NCBI GenBank assembly: GCA_903873095.1
Contig: CAIQMU010000118.1
Location: forward strand, 1 to 5,005
DNA length: 5,005 nt
Source of the DNA: an uncultured bacterium
GTDB lineage: Bacteria; Patescibacteriota; Minisyncoccia; Phycocordibacterales; UBA1006
Reading direction: 5' to 3'
Below, one piece after another: positions 1 through 3,935 of this stretch. The position numbers were made by a program, and so were the translations under genes. Each line of letters begins with the position of its first letter. Position 1 is the stretch's first letter. The notes beneath the pieces were generated by a model that ran no database searches, was not told where the DNA came from, and saw only the letters and a list, made by a program, of their open reading frames with translations.

Positions 1-1452
1 ATTGCGATCATTATTGGGATTCTTTTAATGAAGCGATCTTCAAATCAAAATAATTCAACTCAGGGGAAAAATCTGTTCCCGTACGGAACAACATCAACCG
101 GTGGAACAAGTAATTCACCAAGTGGACAACAAGGAACCGTTCCAACCCCACAAAACCCACTCCAACTTGCTGGTGCTGATCGCTTGCGAGAACTTGCAAA
201 TTACCCCGTAACAGATTATTTCGCTTCTAGTTCAACCCAAAACCCTGCTATTGCACAACCCGACATGATCCGTTGGAATACAAAACAAACTGGATTTATT
301 ATAGATGCTGAAATTAGCCCAACTGTTATTGTTGAAACACAGAAGTCAAAAACTTCTGTTCCTGATGCTGAGGAGTTCTGGATTGGAAATATGGGTAATA
401 CATTTATCTATCGAACATTTAATAGAAATAATAATTCAATTGATAGTCTTACTGGATCACTTCCTTCTTCAGAAACCCTTTCTTATTGCACGACAACATT
501 TAACACAAATTTAAAACAAGGGTCTAAGGGTTCAGATGTTAAAGCTTTGCAAGTTTATGTAAACCAAAAACTTCACCTCGGACTTGCTATGGATGGGGTT
601 TACGGTAGTGGGCTCGTCAAGGCTGTTAAAGCTCTTCAAAAATCGATGCAGCTCGCCCAAACCGGTGTATTTGATGTTGCGACACGTGGGGCAGTAAATG
701 ATGACTGTGGAACAATAATTACTGCTTTTAATGCACAACAATCAACACCTCAAAATCTCACCAATGTTGGATTCTTAACAAGTAATATTGTAAGAGGGAG
801 TGTATCCCCTGATGGAACACAAGTATTTTTCTTGATACCAACAATAGGTGGTGTTGCTGGTATTATTTCAAACATCGACGGATCAAATCAACATACTGTT
901 TGGAATTCTCCTTTGACTGAATGGCGACCTCAATGGGTAAATGGAACCACTATTGCAATGACAACTTTGGCATCGCGAGAAGCTGATGGATATTTATACT
1001 TCCTTGATACAAAAACGGGTAATTTTCAAAAAGTATTAGGACCTACTCGCGGACTTACAACACTTGTCAGCCCTGATGGAAAAACAGTTATGGTTAGTCA
1101 GAGTACTGACTCGGGAATAACAACTGGTTTTTATAATACTACGACAGGTGTTTATCGAAACAGTGATCTTGTAACACTTCCCGAGAAATGTTTCTGGTCA
1201 TCAAATACGGTTGTGACATGTGGAATTCCTCAAACTATTCCAAGTGGTGTGTATCCAGATGATTGGTATCAAGGAACGCAGTCGTTTAGTGATAATCTAT
1301 GGTCTATTGATACAGTAAGTGGGGCAACCACCGATATTCTTAACCCCTCTCAATCATTTGACATGATTCATATCAGAACAAGTCCTGATGGAAATTATGC
1401 GTATTTTATAAACAAGACTGATGGAACCCTTTGGAGTTATAGACTCAAATAA
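1..1452 (+). CDS. Membrane-anchored peptidoglycan-binding / beta-propeller protein, 5' end missing
   Basis: The reading frame is open from base 1. The codons before the first ATG (base 28) encode a hydrophobic run, IAIIIGILLM, followed by KRSSNQNN. This looks like the end of an N-terminal membrane anchor, so the true start is upstream of the window and ATG 28 is not the start. Residue numbers below count that ATG as 1. A Ser/Thr/Gly/Pro/Gln-rich linker covers about 5-48. A beta-rich segment covers about 80-150. A PG_binding_1-like domain covers about 161-228 (LKQGSKGSDVKALQ, then DGVYG, then TGVFD). A second beta-rich stretch covers about 250-474, with SPDG turns at 260, 349 and 452 typical of TolB/WD40-like (PD40) propellers. 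Cys154 and Cys227 flank the peptidoglycan-binding domain and could form a disulfide. The protein probably sits outside the membrane and contacts the cell wall. Its ligand is unknown and no catalytic motif is visible. It ends in a terminator shared with yidC. Confidence 0.85.
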   Translation: MAIIIGILLMKRSSNQNNSTQGKNLFPYGTTSTGGTSNSPSGQQGTVPTPQNPLQLAGADRLRELANYPVTDYFASSSTQNPAIAQPDMIRWNTKQTGFIIDAEISPTVIVETQKSKTSVPDAEEFWIGNMGNTFIYRTFNRNNNSIDSLTGSLPSSETLSYCTTTFNTNLKQGSKGSDVKALQVYVNQKLHLGLAMDGVYGSGLVKAVKALQKSMQLAQTGVFDVATRGAVNDDCGTIITAFNAQQSTPQNLTNVGFLTSNIVRGSVSPDGTQVFFLIPTIGGVAGIISNIDGSNQHTVWNSPLTEWRPQWVNGTTIAMTTLASREADGYLYFLDTKTGNFQKVLGPTRGLTTLVSPDGKTVMVSQSTDSGITTGFYNTTTGVYRNSDLVTLPEKCFWSSNTVVTCGIPQTIPSGVYPDDWYQGTQSFSDNLWSIDTVSGATTDILNPSQSFDMIHIRTSPDGNYAYFINKTDGTLWSYRLK

Positions 1453-1477
1453 AAAAATCCCTTGCGGGGATTTTTTT
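1451..1477. terminator. Bidirectional intrinsic terminator between convergent genes
   Basis: A perfect 11-bp inverted repeat pairs AAAAAAATCCC (1451-1461) with GGGATTTTTTT (1467-1477) around the loop TTGCG. It has A and T tracts on either side, so a U-tailed hairpin forms in both directions. The plus-strand gene's TAA (1450-1452) and the yidC TAA (complement of 1476-1478) both overlap the outer edges of the stem. One element therefore ends both transcripts. Confidence 0.9.
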
Positions 1478-2174
1478 ATTTCTTGTTTCGTTTTACTACA
1501 TACTGCTCCTGTGCAATCATAAAGATATTTGAAACAATCCAGTAAAGTGTCACCGCTGCAGGCACCGCATATCCGAAGAATGCGATCATCAGAGGCATCG
1601 TATACTTCATCGAAGTTGTCATACTCGAAGCCATAAGTGCACCTTTATCATTCGTGTCTGCAGGTTTCGGCATGTTTTGCATTGCAGGCGAGAAGTGCAT
1701 TTGCAAGAATTGTGAAGCTCCAGCCAAGATAGCAAGAAACACGTTTCGCGCACTCATATTAATTCCAAGAAACATCGTGTGGGTCAGTGCTGGTAGATGA
1801 ACAAATGAATATAATCCTACACCGGTTAGTGTTGCACTGCCAAGGAATACTCGATACAAAGCAATGATCACTGGCAACTGAAGGATGAGAAGTAAGCACC
1901 CAGCAAATGGATTTGTCTTGTGCTCCTTGTACAGCTCCATTAATTTTGCAGACTGCTCTTTTTGATCTGGATATTGTTTTTTGAGATCATCAACAAGGGG
2001 TTGTAGTTTTTTCTGCTCGATTTGGGATTTAATTGATGCGTATGATAGTGGTGACAGCACAAGTTTCACAACAAAGGTGAGCGCGATGACACCAAGACCA
2101 ATATTCCCACCAAGAAGTGTCGTCAAAAATACTAGGGCATTATAAAGGGGGATTGTAAAAATAGTATGAAACAT
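1476..2174 (-). CDS. yidC: Short YidC/Oxa1-type membrane protein insertase
   Basis: YidC inserts and folds membrane proteins, alone or with SecYEG. The 232-aa product has the conserved 60KD_IMP core and lacks the large extracytoplasmic P1 domain of Gram-negative YidC. Visible parts are an N-terminal amphipathic/TM segment (about 5-41), a charged cytoplasmic hairpin (about 48-86), the signature NPFAGCLLLILQLPVIIALYRVF, a TM near 143-162, and C-terminal TMs containing MPLMIAFFGYAVPAAVTLYWIVSN, ending in the basic tail KRNKK. The groove position that is normally Arg (family pattern IxRLxLxPL) is Lys37 here (VVKLVLSPL). I chose ATG 2174 because the frame's upstream alternative is a TTG at 2195 whose seven extra codons overlap a clear extended -10 promoter. 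The gene lies 86 nt downstream of yidD with a palindromic repeat between them, and appears to have its own promoter. The family call is very secure. Confidence 0.95.
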   Translation of the reverse strand: MFHTIFTIPLYNALVFLTTLLGGNIGLGVIALTFVVKLVLSPLSYASIKSQIEQKKLQPLVDDLKKQYPDQKEQSAKLMELYKEHKTNPFAGCLLLILQLPVIIALYRVFLGSATLTGVGLYSFVHLPALTHTMFLGINMSARNVFLAILAGASQFLQMHFSPAMQNMPKPADTNDKGALMASSMTTSMKYTMPLMIAFFGYAVPAAVTLYWIVSNIFMIAQEQYVVKRNKK

Positions 2175-2183
2175 AAGATTTTG

Positions 2184-2192
2184 ATTATAGCA
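2184..2192 (-). promoter_or_regulatory. Extended -10 promoter of yidC
   Basis: On the minus strand the sequence reads TGCTATAAT, a perfect extended -10 (TGn-TATAAT), ending 9 nt before the yidC ATG. No -35-like hexamer is visible 16-18 nt upstream, where the bases belong to the GC-rich repeat. Standard spacing puts +1 near 2177, giving a leader of about 3 nt and a nearly leaderless mRNA. This would let yidC be expressed separately from rpmH-rnpA-yidD. Confidence 0.65.
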
Positions 2193-2205
2193 CAAGTTCG
2201 GAGAT

Positions 2206-2257
2206 CCTCCCCTTTATAAGGGGAGGTGCCGAGGCTTTGCGAGGCGGAGGGGTGGTT
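2206..2257. repeat. GC-rich palindromic intergenic element A (yidD-yidC spacer)
   Basis: CCTCCCCTT (2206-2214) pairs perfectly with AAGGGGAGG (2218-2226) around the loop TAT. The GC-rich tail TGCCGAGGCTTTGCGAGGC then GGAGGGGTGGTT runs almost to the yidD stop. The composition contrasts sharply with the AT-rich surroundings. The layout (short palindrome plus purine-rich tail ending GGGGTGGTT) resembles dispersed short repeats that I recall from many bacterial genomes. Copy number cannot be tested in this window. It has no U tract and so is not a classical terminator, but the folded RNA could affect processing of a yidD-yidC transcript. Confidence 0.7.
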
Positions 2258-2260
2258 AAA

Positions 2261-2494
2261 TTATGGTGCGGGGTCGTAGGTATTTTTTTGCCAAGGATGA
2301 CAGCGTAAAATCCTCCTAAGTCCAACATAAACACCTTTAATGGGTCCGTATTTGTTAATAGCCATGATTGCATATTGCGAGCATCCGGGCGATCCATTTG
2401 CGTGAAATACGCACGATGATGGAAAAATAGGCCGCAAGATTATTTGATATATTCTAATAGGAAATATTGTTATTTTTTTGAGAAAATTTTTCAT
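2261..2494 (-). CDS. yidD: Membrane protein insertion efficiency factor YidD
   Basis: The 77-aa product matches the small YidD (DUF37) family. These are membrane-associated proteins that assist YidC-dependent insertion and are usually encoded between rnpA and yidC, exactly as here. The N-terminus is basic and hydrophobic (MKNFLKKITIFPIRIYQ), consistent with an amphipathic membrane-binding helix. The core KYGPIKGVYVGLRRILRCHPW followed by YDPAP is diagnostic. The usual CxFxPTCSxY segment is expanded to SSCVFHANGSPGCSQYA, adding about four residues between Cys28 and Cys38. Cys65 lies in the RCHP motif. The start at 2494 is supported by a GGTGAGG ribosome binding site 8 nt upstream, supplied by the edge of repeat element B. 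It is probably co-transcribed with rpmH and rnpA. Confidence 0.93.
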   Translation of the reverse strand: MKNFLKKITIFPIRIYQIILRPIFPSSCVFHANGSPGCSQYAIMAINKYGPIKGVYVGLRRILRCHPWQKNTYDPAP

Positions 2495-2502
2495 AGTATA
2501 AA

Positions 2503-2509
2503 CCTCACC
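2503..2509 (-). promoter_or_regulatory. Ribosome binding site of yidD, embedded in repeat B
   Basis: On the minus strand GGTGAGG lies 8 nt before the yidD ATG. The GGTGA part is complementary to the 3' end of 16S rRNA. The site is the terminal portion of repeat element B, so the repeat seems to have become part of the translation signal. It is the clearest Shine-Dalgarno sequence I see on the minus strand of this window. Confidence 0.6.
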
Positions 2510-2550
2510 CGGCCGACTTCGTCGTCCACCCTCTCCTGGAAGGAGAGGGT
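2503..2550. repeat. Double-hairpin palindromic intergenic element B (rnpA-yidD spacer)
   Basis: There are two adjacent inverted repeats. The first pairs GG (2511-2512) and CGAC (2514-2517) with GTCG (2521-2524) and CC (2526-2527) around a TTC loop, with one mismatch. The second is a perfect 10-bp stem, ACCCTCTCCT (2528-2537) with AGGAGAGGGT (2541-2550), loop GGA. The block is much richer in GC than its flanks and fills most of the 70-nt rnpA-yidD gap. Its form, a CCTCACCC edge plus a CCCTCTCC hairpin, resembles dispersed repeats that I recall from other bacteria. In the operon-sense RNA both hairpins lie between rnpA and yidD and could act as a processing or stability element. Confidence 0.7.
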
Positions 2551-2564
2551 TTTGCTTCGATAGA

Positions 2565-2879
2565 TTATTTTTTAAAAACTTTTTTCAAATCATTCATGAT
2601 TTGTTCATGTTCAAGTGGAACACGAGCAGGGAATACTGAAATGTACGCATTAGGAATGTTTTTTACAAGTTCACCAAGTGCTGCGTATACTTGCCGACGA
2701 ACACGATTACGCGCAACAGCAGTTTTTGCAACCTTGTTTGAAACAATCACGGCGCATTTTGGATTTTTTAATGCATCATCATATTTTACAACCACGCGCA
2801 CATGGTCACCTAAAAAAGACTTACCTCGCGTAACGGCAGGGAATTTATCAGCTGAAATTCGATATGATCTAGGAAGCAT
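2565..2879 (-). CDS. rnpA: Ribonuclease P protein component
   Basis: RnpA is the protein subunit of RNase P. It binds the catalytic RNA and pre-tRNA leaders to produce mature tRNA 5' ends. The 104-aa product is close to the usual 110-120 aa. Its N-terminus, MLPRSYRISADKFPAVTRGKSF, resembles the family's LxxxxdFxxvxrxGkr start. The family signature is AVARNRVRRQVYAAL, with the RNR at Arg57-Asn58-Arg59, preceded by the strand CAVIVSNKVAKTA. I chose ATG 2879, where the family N-terminus begins. The frame stays open to an ATG at 2966, but those 29 codons overlap rpmH out of frame and do not look like RnpA. It follows rpmH by 37 nt in the usual order, so co-transcription is expected. No clear Shine-Dalgarno sequence precedes the start. 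Confidence 0.94.
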   Translation of the reverse strand: MLPRSYRISADKFPAVTRGKSFLGDHVRVVVKYDDALKNPKCAVIVSNKVAKTAVARNRVRRQVYAALGELVKNIPNAYISVFPARVPLEHEQIMNDLKKVFKK

Positions 2880-2893
2880 ATATTTATGGTAAC

Positions 2894-2917
2894 ACAAAAA
2901 CCCTTTGCGGGTCTTGT
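2894..2917 (-). promoter_or_regulatory. Possible attenuator hairpin between rpmH and rnpA
   Basis: Directly after the rpmH stop, the minus strand reads ACAAGACCC, GCAAA, GGGTTTTTGT. The outer ACAA/TTGT and inner ACCC/GGGT pair with a small internal bulge, and the 3' arm contains five T's. This looks like a weak terminator that could make L34 more abundant than the downstream RnpA. The stem is short and the T tract is inside the hairpin rather than after it, so the function is uncertain. Confidence 0.35.
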
Positions 2918-3054
2918 TACACTGCAATTCGAGCTCGACCCTTTGCGCGTCGTCGTCGAATAACATTTTTACCTGCGGTTGTTGCTGAACGAACCAAAAA
3001 CCCGTGGGTTGTTGCTCGCTTGCGCCCTTGTTTTTTGAAGCCTTTTACTGCCAT
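2917..3054 (-). CDS. rpmH: 50S ribosomal protein L34
   Basis: This 45-codon gene encodes [20 protein letters not shown], then [20 protein letters not shown], then ARIAV and a TAA stop. L34 is a small, very basic 23S-rRNA-binding protein of the large subunit, usually 44-47 aa. The diagnostic features are the RKRxxTHGFLVR block, the [17 protein letters not shown] block (family: MATxxGRkVLxrRRaKGR) and the terminal RxRLxv-like motif. The first ten residues (AVKGFKKQG) replace the usual MKRTYQPSN start. It is the first gene of the minus-strand cluster, followed at 37 nt by rnpA. The upstream -35/extended -10 ends 9 nt before the ATG. No Shine-Dalgarno sequence is present, consistent with a leaderless mRNA. 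Confidence 0.96.
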   Translation of the reverse strand: MAVKGFKKQGRKRATTHGFLVRSATTAGKNVIRRRRAKGRARIAV

Positions 3055-3063
3055 AGTGGAATT

Positions 3064-3092
3064 ACCATATCACAAGACTTCTTTTTTTGCAA
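3064..3092 (-). promoter_or_regulatory. rpmH operon promoter (-35 and extended -10)
   Basis: On the minus strand TTGCAA (complement of 3087-3092) is followed by a 17-nt spacer and TATGGT (complement of 3064-3069), with TG one base upstream of the hexamer (TGATATGGT). The -10 ends 9 nt before the rpmH ATG. The predicted +1 near 3057 leaves about 3 nt of leader. This would drive rpmH-rnpA-yidD and perhaps part of yidC expression. Confidence 0.55.
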
Positions 3093-3113
3093 GGATATAA
3101 CACCATTTAATTA

Positions 3114-3141
3114 TTGACTTTGTTTGATTAATAAGTATTCT
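3114..3141 (+). promoter_or_regulatory. Candidate promoter of the orphan gene
   Basis: TTGACT (3114-3119, 5 of 6 to the -35 consensus) is followed by a 16-nt spacer and TATTCT (3136-3141, 4 of 6 to -10). This would start transcription near 3148, about 14 nt before ATG 3162. An overlapping alternative is TTGATT (3124-3129) with TACAAA (3146-3151), whose -10 ends 10 nt before the ATG, like the other genes here. Together with the rpmH promoter it makes 3055-3161 a divergent promoter region. Confidence 0.4.
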
Positions 3142-3161
3142 TGGTTACAAATACATTTAAA

Positions 3162-3716
3162 ATGAGAAAAAAGAAAAAAGAACCCATAAACTCGATTTTT
3201 GAAGAATGTTCAGCTTCTGTTAAAGATATCAATTCGATCAACTCACAAATATCAAAACAAGCACAGGTTATTCGAAAAGCAAAGATAGAAATTGGAAGGC
3301 TGGAAACGCATCGCCACGATCGCTGCAAAAGATTTTACAAGGAGCTTACTAATACAATCCTAGCCAGGGATTTGAGTCTCGATGATGCTGAATTACGTTT
3401 TTTAACAATGAATCTATCTATTGGTGCTGAAAAAGGTAAGGTTCGACTCCTTGAGGAGTTAATAAGGAGAAGCCAGCATGACACCTATCCTAACATCGAC
3501 GCGTTTAGAACAATAGACCTGTCCAAGGTTTACGAAATTATTGGAATAGAAACAGATCTGACAATATTTTTTAAGAGACTTAATAGGAAACTCGAAACCA
3601 TCATTAAAATTACCCCTTCCGAGGCATACAGGCGAATAGGGAACGGGAGGCAGGGCAACCGCCGGGATGACGAAAGGATTCGAGTTAAACTGGAGTTTAT
3701 TTTTCAAAACCCTTGA
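3162..3716 (+). CDS. Unrecognised 184-aa basic, helix-rich protein between rpmH and dnaA
   Basis: I do not recognise this protein. It starts MRKKKKEPINSIFEECSASV. A mostly helical, possibly coiled-coil stretch follows at about 14-64 (DINSINSQISKQAQVIRKAK onward to KRFYKELTNTIL), then LSLDDAELRFLTMNLSIGAEKGKVRLLEELIRR, a hydrophobic segment EIIGIETDLTIFFKRLNRKL, and a basic, Gly/Arg-rich tail (RRIGNGRQGNRRDDERIRVK). There is no signal peptide or clear membrane span, so it is likely cytosolic, and the charge would suit nucleic-acid binding (speculative). ATG 3162 is preferred over an in-frame TTG at 3141 that overlaps the promoter. Codon use is unusual: about 12 of 21 Arg codons are AGA/AGG (seven AGG) and about 8 Ile codons are ATA, whereas the visible dnaA has one AGG among 14 Arg codons. 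It has its own candidate promoter and a strong terminator, so it is a real monocistronic gene, possibly acquired. Confidence 0.75.
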   Translation: MRKKKKEPINSIFEECSASVKDINSINSQISKQAQVIRKAKIEIGRLETHRHDRCKRFYKELTNTILARDLSLDDAELRFLTMNLSIGAEKGKVRLLEELIRRSQHDTYPNIDAFRTIDLSKVYEIIGIETDLTIFFKRLNRKLETIIKITPSEAYRRIGNGRQGNRRDDERIRVKLEFIFQNP

Positions 3717-3734
3717 ACACTCAAGGGTTTTTTT
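3706..3734 (+). terminator. Intrinsic terminator overlapping the orphan gene's stop
   Basis: AAAACCCTTGA (3706-3716) pairs perfectly over 11 bp with TCAAGGGTTTT (3721-3731) around the loop ACAC, followed by more T's (3732-3734). The gene's TGA stop (3714-3716) forms the top of the 5' arm. The matching A tract means it may also work for leftward transcripts. It insulates oriC and dnaA from upstream transcription. Confidence 0.9.
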
Positions 3735-3785
3735 ATTTGAATAATTTGGGGCGATTGTTCACTTTACATCTCTTAAAATATATTC

Positions 3786-3815
3786 TTCTTCACAATATTC
3801 ACATAGTTATCCCCA
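3786..3815 (+). promoter_or_regulatory. Tandem DnaA-box cluster
   Basis: Three same-orientation 9-mers lie head to tail: TTCTTCACA (3786-3794), ATATTCACA (3795-3803, immediately adjacent) and TTATCCCCA (3807-3815, after TAG). Each has one mismatch to a consensus box. No box is perfect, so these would be low-to-medium-affinity sites suited to cooperative DnaA-ATP loading. Confidence 0.5.
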
Positions 3816-3855
3816 CCTTTATATTTGAATTTTTTCCTCTAAAGAGGCAGATTGG

Positions 3856-3890
3856 GATACTTGATTTTTTCTTGATTTATTTTTTAATGC
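3856..3890. other. Candidate DNA unwinding element in oriC
   Basis: This is a strongly T-rich tract with the direct repeat TTGATTT at 3861-3867 and 3872-3878, 11 bp (one helical turn) apart, followed by TATTTTTTAATG. It lies about 40 bp from the DnaA-box cluster and about 15 bp from the promoter-proximal box. Strand asymmetry (T on top) and low GC suit an unwinding site. The assignment rests on composition and position only. Confidence 0.4.
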
Positions 3891-3903
3891 GAGAATACTC
3901 GAC

Positions 3904-3912
3904 TTTTCCACA
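3904..3912 (+). promoter_or_regulatory. DnaA box overlapping the dnaA promoter
   Basis: TTTTCCACA has one mismatch to TTATCCACA. It ends 4 bp before the TG of the dnaA extended -10, within the RNA polymerase footprint. Bound DnaA should compete with polymerase, giving the negative autoregulation known for dnaA genes in several bacteria. Autoregulation here is inferred. Confidence 0.55.
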
Positions 3913-3916
3913 GGTC

Positions 3917-3925
3917 TGCTATAAT
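3917..3925 (+). promoter_or_regulatory. Extended -10 promoter of dnaA
   Basis: TGCTATAAT is a perfect extended -10 and is identical to the yidC element. It ends 10 nt before the dnaA ATG, and no good -35 is visible. Predicted +1 is near 3932, within about 4 nt of the start codon. AGGTGA (3926-3931) resembles a Shine-Dalgarno sequence, but on this reading it would lie upstream of +1 and not be transcribed. It would matter only if another promoter further upstream is also used. Confidence 0.65.
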
Positions 3926-3935
3926 AGGTGACACT

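Larger units (their letters stand above)
3735..3935. other. Probable replication origin (oriC) upstream of dnaA
   Basis: This 201-bp AT-rich gap holds no credible gene. It lies directly upstream of dnaA and contains several 9-mers close to the DnaA box TTATNCACA, all on the plus strand: TTGTTCACT (3755, two mismatches), TTCTTCACA (3786, one), ATATTCACA (3795, one), TTATCCCCA (3807, one from TTATCCACA) and TTTTCCACA (3904, one). A T-rich tract lies between the main cluster and the last box. Position, boxes and AT-rich tract together fit a compact bacterial oriC. Only strand-skew or replication data would prove it. Confidence 0.7.

Noticed and set aside
2175..2195. TTG start for yidC at 2195
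   Set aside because: The codons coincide with the extended -10 TGCTATAAT, and family N-termini fit the ATG at 2174.
2185..2397. 70-aa minus-strand frame overlapping yidD and repeat A
   Set aside because: It is out of frame with well-supported yidD and ends in repeat-derived low-complexity sequence (TTPPPRKASAPPLIKG).
2495..2500. TATACT directly before the yidD ATG as a -10 element
   Set aside because: It abuts the start codon, so transcription would begin inside the gene. The repeat-edge ribosome binding site explains the start better.
2596..2892. 98-aa plus-strand frame opposite rnpA
   Set aside because: It is antisense to a confidently assigned rnpA and resembles no family I know.
2880..2966. 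N-terminal extension of rnpA to ATG 2966, overlapping rpmH, reminiscent of the nested rpmH/rnpA arrangement in Thermus
   Set aside because: The 29 extra residues are the out-of-frame shadow of the rpmH C-terminus, and the family-like N-terminus begins at ATG 2879. There is no signal favouring the upstream start.
3111..3119. TTATTGACT as a further DnaA box between rpmH and the orphan gene
   Set aside because: It has two mismatches at core positions and coincides with a better-supported -35 hexamer.
3141..3161. TTG start for the orphan gene
   Set aside because: It overlaps the candidate -10, has no ribosome binding site, and a normal ATG lies seven codons downstream.
3713..3931. 72-aa plus-strand frame spanning the origin gap
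   Set aside because: It begins inside a terminator stem and runs through T-rich origin DNA, giving an F/L/I-rich translation with no ribosome binding site. It ends just before dnaA.
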